Shown piece after piece: positions 29,204 to 36,117 of a stretch of DNA of 37,070 nucleotides (position 1 is the first letter of the stretch; each line of letters opens with the position of its first letter). The notes under the pieces were generated by a model. It had not been told where the DNA came from. It was given only the letters and a program-made list of their open reading frames with translations, and made no database searches. Location: contig SICQ01000003.1 in assembly GCA_009691385.1 (NCBI GenBank), positions 1 to 37,070 on the forward strand. The letters run 5' to 3'. The translations under genes and the position numbers were made by a program. This stretch comes from Candidatus Ryanbacteria bacterium (GTDB taxonomy: Bacteria > Patescibacteriota > Minisyncoccia > Ryanbacterales > GWA2-47-10b).

Positions 29204-29240
29204 AAATGAAATGGACGTCCGACATCCATTCATTTCATTT
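29204..29240. repeat. REP-like palindrome left of the transposase
   Basis: AAATGAAATGGACGTC and its near-complement surround a CGAC centre, giving a long imperfect hairpin. It ends 2 bp before the transposase stop codon. It shares the ATGGACGTCnGACrTCCAT core with the palindrome at 29902-29922. Confidence 0.8.
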
Positions 29241-29242
29241 AT

Positions 29243-29884
29243 CTATTCCAGCAAGGACCCTTCGAGCTCTTTGGATAAAGATTTGCGTGCAATAATATCG
29301 GCGAGGGATGCTCGCGCAAAATCCTTGTACTCCCTCGCGTCCTGAAACTGCTTGAGTATTATTGCGGTGTTACATAATTTTTTATTTGTGTTGCCAATAT
29401 ATTCTTCCCAACTACTCTTGATAGCTTGCTTAATCCCGTGCACCTCATTGTTAAGATTAATATATGCGCTCACATGAAGTAGATATTCGTTTGAGACAAT
29501 GTGAGTTGAACGAAATTTACCAGCAAACAAAACGCCGCTTCTGTTGTGTCGGTGGTTAAAATATTTTGTGTAGCCACCAACCAATCTTTTAACAAATTCG
29601 CTTACGCCGTTTTCTACCTGTTGCCGCACGAGCAAATGAAAATGGTTTGGGTTAAGACAATAACAAACGATATCTACCAATCGACCTTTACGAGATGTTA
29701 CACGACCAAGTCTTCTGTCGAGCATGTATTCGTAAATACTTCCAACGGGCTCAATCGTGTTGAAAATCTCAACGCTCTTGAGAAATCTGTTGAGATCTTT
29801 TCCATCCATGAATATCTTCCTTTTATCAACCCCGCGATTGCAAATATGATAGTGCTCCCCAGCAGCAAAGATTGTCTTTCCCAT
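29243..29884 (-). CDS. IS200/REP-associated tyrosine transposase (Y1/HUH family)
   Basis: The 213-residue protein has the Y1_Tnp fold. It starts with GEHYHICNRGVDKRKIFMD. The HUH motif appears as CLNPNHFHLLVRQ near residue 75, and VKRLVGGYTKYFNHRHNRSGVLFAGKFRS follows, containing the candidate catalytic Tyr. LLHVSAYINLNNE lies in the C-terminal half. This is the RAYT or transposase-17 type that cuts single-stranded DNA at palindromes. Palindromes sit 2 bp after the stop and 17 bp before the start, as expected for its recognition sites. The frame is complete, so it may be active. The C-terminal extension has no recognised domain. Confidence 0.88.
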   Translation of the reverse strand: MGKTIFAAGEHYHICNRGVDKRKIFMDGKDLNRFLKSVEIFNTIEPVGSIYEYMLDRRLGRVTSRKGRLVDIVCYCLNPNHFHLLVRQQVENGVSEFVKRLVGGYTKYFNHRHNRSGVLFAGKFRSTHIVSNEYLLHVSAYINLNNEVHGIKQAIKSSWEEYIGNTNKKLCNTAIILKQFQDAREYKDFARASLADIIARKSLSKELEGSLLE

Positions 29885-29901
29885 GTCTTACATTGTACCA
29901 A

Positions 29902-29922
29902 AATGGACGTCGGACGTCCATT
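29902..29922. repeat. REP-like palindrome right of the transposase
   Basis: AATGGACGTC-G-GACGTCCATT is a perfect 10-bp inverted repeat with a single-base centre, 17 bp upstream of the transposase start. It shares its core with 29204-29240. Confidence 0.85.
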
Positions 29923-30027
29923 ACATTACATAAAAAACAAAAATGCCCGCAGGATGTTCCGTGCGAGCCTTGAGTGAGAAAATGCGGACTCACCCCTTCG
30001 GGCTACCGTTAAAGAGTCACTTATTCA

Positions 30028-30060
30028 CTTTCTCGCAAGAATCTCCAGACAATGTGCCCA
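30028..30060. repeat. 33-bp direct repeat, right copy
   Basis: This is identical to 29164-29196. It also forms the left arm of the fold-back element that ends near 30247. Confidence 0.85.
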
Positions 30061-30247
30061 GGCATGGGTGCCACAGGCTGAAGGCCTCTTCGAGGAGCAA
30101 TCGCGCCGACCCCTCCTCGCAGAGCGCAATATGCTTTAGAATAAAGCTACATTATGCGCTGTGAGGAAGGGGACCAGATTGTCCGTGTACTAAAAGAAGG
30201 CCCAGATAAGGTAAACCTCAATTGTCTGGAGATTTTCAGGAGAAAGC
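30028..30247. repeat. Fold-back (MITE-like) element or structured RNA region upstream of ruvB
   Basis: The 409-bp gap 29885-30293 holds no recognised gene. Within it, CTTTCTC...AATCTCCAGACAAT (30028-30053) is inverted at 30220-30246 (ATTGTCTGGAGATT...GAGAAAG). A second nested inverted repeat pairs CCCCTCCTCGCAGAGCGCA (30110-30128) with TGCGCTGTGAGGAAGGGG (30155-30172) around a small CTTTAG/AATAAAG-type loop. The whole could fold into one long stem. I compared it by eye with RNase P, tmRNA and SRP RNA and found no match. To the left, 29930-30027 shows only short stems. Confidence 0.55.
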
Positions 30248-30282
30248 CTCTTCTGAAGAACAATGACCACTATTATAGCTAA
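30154..30282 (+). CDS. Possible 42-codon ORF inside the fold-back region
   Basis: The reading frame [42 protein letters not shown] is too short for the ORF track and ends 11 bp before ruvB. A TAGAAT box lies 11 nt upstream. The part NCLEIFRRK is encoded by the inverted copy of the 33-bp repeat, whose other copies would read HCLEILARK on the minus strand. It may be a real small protein, the remains of a larger gene, or chance. No family is recognised. Confidence 0.25.
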   Translation: MRCEEGDQIVRVLKEGPDKVNLNCLEIFRRKPLLKNNDHYYS

Positions 30283-30293
30283 AATATAGCCAC

Positions 30294-31298
30294 ATGTCAA
30301 TACCAGCCCAAAAACTCGATGACCGCTCGCTCGACAGCACCTTACGCCCCGCACGCTGGGACGAATACATTGGCCAGCACCAGATAAAAGAGAATTTGGC
30401 TATTTTGATCGAAGCTGCTAAAAAACGAGGTGAGCCGCTCGAACATTTACTCTTTTATGGCCCTGCCGGCCTTGGTAAAACGACACTCGCCCACCTTATC
30501 AAAAACGAAATGGGCGCCCAGATGAAAATAACTTCGGGCCCTGCGATCGAACGGGTGGGAGATCTTGCCTCAATCCTCACCAATCTTTCTTCGGGTGATA
30601 TTTTGTTTATTGATGAAGTACACCGGCTCAACAAACTTATCGAAGAGATCCTCTACCCCGCCATGGAAGCTCGGTCACTCGATATCATCATTGGCAAAGG
30701 GCCTGCTGCGCGCACCATACAGCTCGAGCTCCCCTCTTTTACTCTTATTGCGGCTACTACCCGCGTAGCACTCCTTTCCTCGCCGCTACGCTCACGCTTT
30801 TCGGGTGGCACCTTCCGACTCGAGTTTTATTCGGAAGATGATCTCAAAGAAATCTTACGCCGTTCGGCAAAACTTCTTGGTATCGCCGCCGAACAAGACG
30901 CGCTCACTGAAATCGCCAAGCGAAGCAGGTTTACACCGCGTGTTGCCAACCACCTTCTCAAGCGTTGTCGTGATGTAGCAGAAGTCAGGGGTGACGGTGT
31001 CATCACTGATAGAATCGCGCGTATGGCGCTCGAACTTCTTGAAATTGACGAAGTAGGACTATCGTCAGAAGATAGACGCATACTCGATATATTGATAGAA
31101 AAATTTGCTGGTGGGCCCGTAGGGGTCGCGACACTCGCCGCCGCATCATCAGAAGAAGTGAGTACTATCGAGGAGATCCATGAACCGTATCTCATGCGTC
31201 TTGGTTTTATTGAACGAACACCACGAGGTAGGATGGCTACGCGTCGCGCCTATGAGCACCTAGGTGCTACGCCACCCGCAACCCTTTTCAATACATGA
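30294..31298 (+). CDS. ruvB: Holliday junction branch migration helicase RuvB
   Basis: RuvB is the AAA+ motor that drives branch migration with RuvA. The 334-residue protein has the usual start [20 protein letters not shown], Walker [14 protein letters not shown], Walker [12 protein letters not shown], the sensor AATTR and the arginine finger SPLRSRFSG. The C-terminal winged helix includes [40 protein letters not shown]. The length is normal. It overlaps the next gene by 4 bp and starts a run that ends with yebC and ruvC. A TAAAAT box lies 8 nt before the ATG and no ribosome site is seen. Confidence 0.97.
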   Translation: MSIPAQKLDDRSLDSTLRPARWDEYIGQHQIKENLAILIEAAKKRGEPLEHLLFYGPAGLGKTTLAHLIKNEMGAQMKITSGPAIERVGDLASILTNLSSGDILFIDEVHRLNKLIEEILYPAMEARSLDIIIGKGPAARTIQLELPSFTLIAATTRVALLSSPLRSRFSGGTFRLEFYSEDDLKEILRRSAKLLGIAAEQDALTEIAKRSRFTPRVANHLLKRCRDVAEVRGDGVITDRIARMALELLEIDEVGLSSEDRRILDILIEKFAGGPVGVATLAAASSEEVSTIEEIHEPYLMRLGFIERTPRGRMATRRAYEHLGATPPATLFNT

Positions 31299-31513
31299 TA
31301 ACTATTTTCGCCACTATTGCGTTCGCACTTTTTGTGGGACTCTACACCCTCGGTATTTGGATGGCTACTTGGCAAGAAGAGGAGCTTTCTCTCTCACACG
31401 AAAAAGCGGTGCATATGAATATTATTATCATCGCCATTTCTTTTGTACTCCTTGTTATAGCACTCTGGGCGTTTATCCATATCAATTGGGATACTCTCAT
31501 CCTCACCCTCTAA
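31295..31513 (+). CDS. Small two-span membrane protein, unknown function
   Basis: The 72-residue protein has hydrophobic segments at about residues 2-24 and 42-63. A polar loop, [16 protein letters not shown], lies between them. No family is recognised. Its ATG overlaps the ruvB stop (ATGATAA arrangement), and its own stop overlaps the next start (TAATG), so translation of ruvB, this gene and the PH-domain gene is coupled. That tight link suggests it works with the PH-domain membrane protein that follows. Confidence 0.7.
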   Translation: MITIFATIAFALFVGLYTLGIWMATWQEEELSLSHEKAVHMNIIIIAISFVLLVIALWAFIHINWDTLILTL

Positions 31514-32028
31514 TGGTCACTCTTCAACCGAACGAAAAAATATTGATGACAATTCACAAACACTGGTTTGTCTTTTTTGGTCGCATGCTCGCCTTGCTCT
31601 CGGTGGGTGTCGTGCCACTCTTTGGATTTTTGTTTGCGCCTGAGCTCGGATCTTTTATCAACCCAGACTCACTCTGGTACCTCCTTCTCTTTTTTGCCAT
31701 GATCTGGTGGCTCGTACTACTCTTTCTCTTTTTTATTGAATGGCTTGATTATTGGCTTGATGCATGGATAATTACCGATCAACGAATTATTGATATTGAA
31801 CAAAAAAGTCTCTTCCGACGCGAGGTATCCGAATTCGTCATCGCGCGCATTCAAGATATCAAGATTGAGACACCGGGATTTATTGGTACTGTACTCAAAT
31901 TTGGTAACATCCGCATACAAACCGCTGGCGAGGAAAGTTTTACGATTGAGACGGTGCCCCATCTCAACGAGATAAAAAATCTTATTATGTCATTCGCGCA
32001 CAAAGGCGCGATACGCGACCCCGACTAA
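31513..32028 (+). CDS. Membrane protein with bacterial PH domain
   Basis: The product is 171 residues from ATG 31513; the ORF track start at 31264 lies inside ruvB. A short N-terminal part, VTLQPNEKILMTIHKHWFVFFGR, is followed by two membrane spans (about residues 24-45 and 55-78). A bacterial PH-like domain (DUF304 type) then begins at LDAWIITDQRIIDIEQKSLFRREVSEFVIARIQDIKIETPGFIGTVLKFGNIRIQTAG. This pattern is that of YdbT/YdbS-like membrane proteins. Its role is unknown. The start overlaps the previous stop by 1 bp, and yebC follows 14 bp later. Confidence 0.85.
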   Translation: MVTLQPNEKILMTIHKHWFVFFGRMLALLSVGVVPLFGFLFAPELGSFINPDSLWYLLLFFAMIWWLVLLFLFFIEWLDYWLDAWIITDQRIIDIEQKSLFRREVSEFVIARIQDIKIETPGFIGTVLKFGNIRIQTAGEESFTIETVPHLNEIKNLIMSFAHKGAIRDPD

Positions 32029-32042
32029 TACAACCAAACCAT

Positions 32043-32591
32043 ATGTCAGGACATAATAAATGGGCCCAGATCAAGCGCCAGAAGGCTGTGACTGACGGCA
32101 AGCGTAGTAAGATGTTTGGTAAAATTGCACGCATCATCAGTATTGCCGCACGCGATAAGGGCCCCGACCCGAGCCTCAATATATCGCTCAAATCGGCGAT
32201 GCAAAAAGCGCGTGAGGTAAATATGCCGCAAGACAATATTGATCGTGCCATAAAAAAAGGTGTGGGGGGTGGCGAGGGGGTAACTCTTCAAGAATTTGTA
32301 TATGAAGCGTATGGGCCAGGTGGGGTAGCACTCCTTATGACGGGCATTACCGACAACAACAACCGAACTTCAAATGAAATAAAACATCTCTTATCGGAGC
32401 GTGGTGGCAAATGGGCAAACCCTGGAAGCGTACTTTGGGCATTTGAGAAAAAAGAAGCTGAATGGATCCCCCAAGAATATAGTCTTGTTGAAATCTCACC
32501 TACGGACACCGAGGCACTCTATAAACTTATGGACGCACTCGATGAGCATGATGATATCCAAGATATCTTTGTAAACAATAAAGAATCATGA
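32043..32591 (+). CDS. yebC: YebC/TACO1-family protein lacking the third domain
   Basis: YebC proteins act as ribosome-associated factors for hard-to-translate stretches, and some are reported as DNA-binding regulators. The N-terminal signature SGHNKWAQIKRQKAVTDGKRSKMFGKIARIISIAA is complete. The next part, GVGGGEGVTLQEFVYEAYGPGGVALLMTGITDNNNRT, is also normal. After GSVLWAFEKK the chain jumps to EYSLVEISPTDTEALYKLMDALDEHDDIQDIFVNN, the family's C-terminus. About 60 residues, corresponding to the inserted third domain, are absent, giving 182 instead of about 240-250 residues. It overlaps ruvC by 4 bp, the usual neighbour. Confidence 0.94.
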   Translation: MSGHNKWAQIKRQKAVTDGKRSKMFGKIARIISIAARDKGPDPSLNISLKSAMQKAREVNMPQDNIDRAIKKGVGGGEGVTLQEFVYEAYGPGGVALLMTGITDNNNRTSNEIKHLLSERGGKWANPGSVLWAFEKKEAEWIPQEYSLVEISPTDTEALYKLMDALDEHDDIQDIFVNNKES

Positions 32592-33049
32592 GAGTTCTTG
32601 GGGTTGACCCTGGTATTGAACGTGTCGGATGGGGTATCGTCGATACGATAGGGGCGGTATCGACCTACTACGACTGTGGGCGGATCACTACTCCACGCAC
32701 ACTCTCCCACCAGGGACGGCTTGAAATGATCGCGCAAGAACTTGGCACTATTATCAAAACAGCAAAGCCCGAGTGCGCGGTTGTTGAACGACTCTTTTTC
32801 GCAAAGAATAAAAAAACAGCGCTTGCGGTAGCGGAGGCACGGGGGGTTATCATGCTCACCTTATCGGCAGCTTCACTCCCGACGCAGGAATTTACCCCTA
32901 TGGAGGTTAAAATGGCGGTAACGGGCAATGGTAGAGCAGAGAAAAAACAGGTAGCGTGGATGGTACACAATATTTTGAAGGTACCATCTGAGGTCACCTC
33001 GGATGACGCGTTAGACGCGCTTGCTCTTTGCCTTATGATAGCAAAATAA
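32588..33049 (+). CDS. ruvC: Holliday junction resolvase RuvC
   Basis: RuvC cuts four-way junctions after RuvAB migration. The 153-residue protein has the RNase H-like catalytic acids: VLGVDPGIERVGWGIVD (first Asp), AVVERLFFAKNKKTALAVAEARGV (Glu) and SDDALDALALCL (final Asp pair). The length is slightly short of the usual 160-175. It overlaps yebC by 4 bp (ATGA) and ends the ruvB-yebC-ruvC run, so all three RuvABC subunits are encoded in this window. A DnaA-box-like TTATCCACA lies right after the stop. Confidence 0.96.
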   Translation: MRVLGVDPGIERVGWGIVDTIGAVSTYYDCGRITTPRTLSHQGRLEMIAQELGTIIKTAKPECAVVERLFFAKNKKTALAVAEARGVIMLTLSAASLPTQEFTPMEVKMAVTGNGRAEKKQVAWMVHNILKVPSEVTSDDALDALALCLMIAK

Positions 33050-33051
33050 GG

Positions 33052-33060
33052 TTATCCACA
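33052..33060 (+). promoter_or_regulatory. Perfect DnaA-box-like 9-mer TTATCCACA
   Basis: The 9-mer matches the strongest E. coli DnaA box exactly and is in an intergenic space near the dnaN end of the window. It is alone here, with no cluster and no AT-rich unwinding element next to it, so a role in initiation is unproven. Confidence 0.35.
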
Positions 33061-33159
33061 GAGTCTTGTATTGCCCTTTTCGCCAGCTCTCGGTATGTTC
33101 TTGGTATTAGATACGCAAGGTCGTAGATACTAGCAATAAATTAAGTACTTTTTGGGGAT

Positions 33160-33294
33160 ATGATACTACACACACAACCTTGGGCCGCAGACGACGAAAA
33201 GGAGTTCGCCGATGAAGATGAACTGACCGATGAAGAAGTGAGTGAAGACGACGCGGATGATGACGATGATACTTTTGAAGAAGAAGGCGTATAG
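33160..33294 (+). CDS. Tiny very acidic protein, unknown function
   Basis: The 44-codon frame is too short for the ORF track. After MILHTQPWAA it is almost entirely Asp and Glu (DDEKEFADEDELTDEEVSEDDADDDDDTFEEE). It has a GGGGAT stretch before the ATG and a strong terminator right after the stop, and a TTGGTA-17-TAGATA promoter-like pair lies upstream. The terminator supports a real transcript. The composition suggests a disordered, charged protein or DNA mimic, but no family is recognised. Confidence 0.5.
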   Translation: MILHTQPWAADDEKEFADEDELTDEEVSEDDADDDDDTFEEEGV

Positions 33295-33300
33295 TCCCTA

Positions 33301-33328
33301 CACCCCCGCAGTTGCGGGGGTGTTTTCT
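33301..33328 (+). terminator. Terminator after the acidic small gene
   Basis: CACCCCCGCA-GT-TGCGGGGGTG is a perfect 10-bp GC-rich stem followed by TTTTCTT. Its T-run merges with the -35 of the next promoter. Confidence 0.9.
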
Positions 33329-33356
33329 TGAAAAAAGGCCTTATTTTTGATATAAA
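33328..33356 (+). promoter_or_regulatory. Promoter of the class A PBP gene, leaderless
   Basis: TTGAAA (33328-33333), a 17-bp spacer ending in TGA and TATAAA (33351-33356) end 6 nt before the GTG at 33363. It combines a -35, an extended -10 and the leaderless spacing. Confidence 0.7.
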
Positions 33357-33362
33357 AGGTGT

Positions 33363-35837
33363 GTGATTTTTCGATCGTTACGCAAAAGGCGCAAACACAA
33401 ACTACTCCTCACTATCCTCGCTGTCATGACTGCCGGTGTATTTCTTTTTATACTGGCGGGCGCCCTTTTGTTTACATTCATCAAAATACCTACTCTTGAA
33501 GATTTCCGAGAACGCAAGGTAGCTGAGTCGACAAAGATCTATGACCGCACGGGTAAAGTGCTTTTATGGGAAGTCCATGGGGAGGAACGCCGTACGGTAG
33601 TGCTATTTGAAAATATCTCACGCAATGTAAAAAATGCGACTATCGCTATCGAAGATTCAAACTTTTATTCGCATCATGGTATCAGCCCCCTTTCTCTCTT
33701 TCGTGTCGTCTTTCTTAATATCTTTCAGGGTAAGCAAGTAGGTAGTGGTGGATCAACTATCACTCAACAACTTGTCAAAAACACTTTGCTGACGCGTGAG
33801 CAAACCCTTATCCGTAAAGCAAAAGAAATCATTATCGCGATCAAACTAGAATCCGCCTACTCAAAAGACGATATTCTCAACCTCTATCTCAACGAAATCC
33901 CTTATGGATCAAATACCTATGGTATTGAATCTGCCGCACAAAACTTTTTTGGTATATCAGCGTCCGATGTGTCACTCGCCGAGGCAGCGTATTTAGCAGC
34001 CCTCCCCCAAGCCCCCACTCGCTATTCACCTTATGGCAATAATCGAAAAGATTTGGAAGCACGCAAAGATCTTGTACTCGAACGAATGCGCACCCTTCAG
34101 TATATTTCGACGGAAGAATATGAGAGTGCCAAAAAAGAAAAGGTGGCATTCCTCCCCCAACGCAAACAGGGGCTCCTCGCACCACACTTTGTGATGTATG
34201 TCCGTGAGATGCTCAATGAAAAATATGGCGAAGATGTTGTAGAACAGGGTGGCTTAGAGGTTATCACAACCCTTGATGCGAGTTTGCAAGCAACCGCTGA
34301 AGAAATAGTTGCGCGTCGAGCGCCTGATATGCAGAAAAATTTTAATGCATCAAATATAGCACTGACCGCTATTGACCCGAAGACCGGCCATATCCTCGTT
34401 ATGGTTGGCTCGCGTGATTATTTTGATGTCAATAATGATGGTAATTTCAATGTGGCACTCGCGCGCCGCCAACCCGGATCCACTTTTAAACCCCTTGTCT
34501 ATGCGACCGCCTTCAAAAAAGGAATTACACCGGAGACGGTAGTATTTGATCTTGAGACAAATTTTGCGGCAGCTGGCGACCCATATGTGCCACAAAACTA
34601 TGATGAAAAATATCGCGGTCCCATCACACTTCGTCAAGCGCTCGCTCAATCTCTCAACATACCTGCGGTAAAAACACTCTATCTCGCGGGTATCGGCGAT
34701 TCTATTGAGACTGCGCGTGATTTTGGGATAACCACTCTTACCAACCAAAACCGCTATGGCCTTACCCTCGTGCTTGGTGGTGGAGAAGTATCTCTCTTAG
34801 AACTTACCTCTGCGTACGGTGTGTTCGCGAATCAGGGGGTGAAAATAAATCACCACCCTATTATTCAAATCAAAGATAAGAACGGGACTATTTTAGAAGA
34901 AGAAAAAATACAATCCGAACCAGTCATAGACGCCAATATCACCAATATGATCTCGAGCATCCTCTCTGATAACATCGCGCGTACACCAGCATTTGGTGCG
35001 CGCTCTCCTCTTTATTTTGATGGGATGTCTGTCGCTGCGAAAACTGGTACTACCAACGACTATCGTGATGTCTGGACAATTGGGTATAACCCTAATATTG
35101 TTGTTGGGACTTGGGCGGGAAATAATAACAACTCTTCGATGACCAAAAATGTCGCAGGTTTTATCATCGCGCCACTCTGGCGCGAATTTATGGATACAGC
35201 GCTCGCACAGGTAGAAAAAACTTCTTTTACCCCACCTCAACCAACTGGTGCCAAAAAACCAGTATTACGCGGTGTTTGGCGTGGATCGCGTGCCTATGAG
35301 GTTGATAAGATATCAGGTAATCTTGCCACCACCTTTACTCCTCAAGACCAGCGAGAAGAGCGAGTAACCCAAGAAGTCCATTCGATCTTGTATTGGATTA
35401 ACAAAGACAACCCTGATGGACCTATACCTACCAACCCTGCGCAAGACCCTCAATTTTCACTTTGGGAGGCCCCTGTACGCGCTTGGGCGGAACAAAATGG
35501 ATATAAAGATGGTGATAGTTTAGGAAAACCGATTGAGTATGACTCTTCTCACTCGCCTGAAAACTGGCCTGTGATTTTATATCCAAAAGATGAAGAGCAG
35601 AAAATATTTAACTATGGGGATGATATTATCTTCCACCCAACTATTACCGGTAAATATTTTGTTATTGATATTGAGATATTTGTTGATGGCGAATATGTGC
35701 GATCGGAAAAACGAACACCTCAAAATCTTGAGATTGGAGACTATGAAAGTGGTGAACACACCTTAAAACTTAAGGTGTATGATAGTATTGGAAACAAACA
35801 AGAACGAGAGATATCTTTTATTATCGCGGCCCCTTAA
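33363..35837 (+). CDS. Class A penicillin-binding protein (glycosyltransferase/transpeptidase)
   Basis: This bifunctional enzyme polymerises and cross-links peptidoglycan outside the membrane. The 824-residue protein starts at GTG with a basic stretch and one span (about residues 15-37). The GT51 domain shows AIEDSNFYSHHGIS with the catalytic Glu, GGSTITQQLVKN and RKAKEIIIAIKLE. The transpeptidase domain has GSTFKP (SxxK), QSLNIPA (SxN) and AKTGTTNDYRD (KTG). A C-terminal extension of about 200 residues ends in a beta-rich, possibly Ig-like domain. With uppS and murE it indicates a real wall pathway. It converges on the DciA-like gene with a 17-bp overlap. Confidence 0.95.
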   Translation: MIFRSLRKRRKHKLLLTILAVMTAGVFLFILAGALLFTFIKIPTLEDFRERKVAESTKIYDRTGKVLLWEVHGEERRTVVLFENISRNVKNATIAIEDSNFYSHHGISPLSLFRVVFLNIFQGKQVGSGGSTITQQLVKNTLLTREQTLIRKAKEIIIAIKLESAYSKDDILNLYLNEIPYGSNTYGIESAAQNFFGISASDVSLAEAAYLAALPQAPTRYSPYGNNRKDLEARKDLVLERMRTLQYISTEEYESAKKEKVAFLPQRKQGLLAPHFVMYVREMLNEKYGEDVVEQGGLEVITTLDASLQATAEEIVARRAPDMQKNFNASNIALTAIDPKTGHILVMVGSRDYFDVNNDGNFNVALARRQPGSTFKPLVYATAFKKGITPETVVFDLETNFAAAGDPYVPQNYDEKYRGPITLRQALAQSLNIPAVKTLYLAGIGDSIETARDFGITTLTNQNRYGLTLVLGGGEVSLLELTSAYGVFANQGVKINHHPIIQIKDKNGTILEEEKIQSEPVIDANITNMISSILSDNIARTPAFGARSPLYFDGMSVAAKTGTTNDYRDVWTIGYNPNIVVGTWAGNNNNSSMTKNVAGFIIAPLWREFMDTALAQVEKTSFTPPQPTGAKKPVLRGVWRGSRAYEVDKISGNLATTFTPQDQREERVTQEVHSILYWINKDNPDGPIPTNPAQDPQFSLWEAPVRAWAEQNGYKDGDSLGKPIEYDSSHSPENWPVILYPKDEEQKIFNYGDDIIFHPTITGKYFVIDIEIFVDGEYVRSEKRTPQNLEIGDYESGEHTLKLKVYDSIGNKQEREISFIIAAP

Positions 35838-36117
35838 AAGCAACTCTTTCTACAATACCTTGTGGCGTGCTATCACGAAGCTTACCAAGTATCTCGTGTT
35901 GGCGTTGATGTACATAATGTTTTAAAATCGCTGACGCAGTATAGATGATAACTGTCTCGTCGCGATATTCAGCTTGATATTGCCCTTCGTATCCAACTAA
36001 AATCGCTTGGAGTGCTTTGGTGATTGTTTCGTTTGATCGTTTTCTTGTAAGCTCATATGATCTATCAATCCGAGTAAATGCGTCTGGTAGAAGGACGAAA
36101 ATGCGATTAAAACTCAT
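35821..36117 (-). CDS. DciA/DUF721-like small protein
   Basis: The 98-residue protein has a helical N-terminal half and a C-terminal part, GQYQAEYRDETVIIYTASAILKHYVHQRQHEILGKLRDSTPQGIVERVAFK. This matches the shape of DUF721/DciA: strand, then a helix with conserved hydrophobics, then L-x2-L and a final strand. DciA loads the replicative helicase DnaB. Its place immediately after dnaN (4-bp overlap) supports a replication role. The match is by eye without database support, so the name is tentative. It overlaps the end of the PBP gene. Confidence 0.6.
   Translation of the reverse strand: MSFNRIFVLLPDAFTRIDRSYELTRKRSNETITKALQAILVGYEGQYQAEYRDETVIIYTASAILKHYVHQRQHEILGKLRDSTPQGIVERVAFKGPR

Larger units (their letters stand above)
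29164..30060. mobile_element. Putative RAYT cassette: transposase, two palindromes, bracketing 33-bp repeats
   Basis: The unit comprises the 33-bp repeat, left palindrome, transposase, right palindrome and second 33-bp repeat. The palindromes are the likely transposase sites. The 33-bp repeats are too long for an IS200-type insertion, which makes no target duplication. They may therefore be older repeats or recombination scars. The exact borders are inferred. Confidence 0.5.

Noticed and set aside
29546-29977. 143-codon plus-strand ORF
   Set aside because: It is antisense to the transposase, which has the HUH motif and flanking palindromes.
29943-30164. 73-codon plus-strand ORF across the 33-bp repeat
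   Set aside because: It has no start signals, its composition is unlike protein, and it runs through inverted repeats.
29885-30293. Possible RNase P, tmRNA or SRP RNA gene
   Set aside because: None of the conserved core sequences of these RNAs could be found on either strand. The region is better described as repeats.
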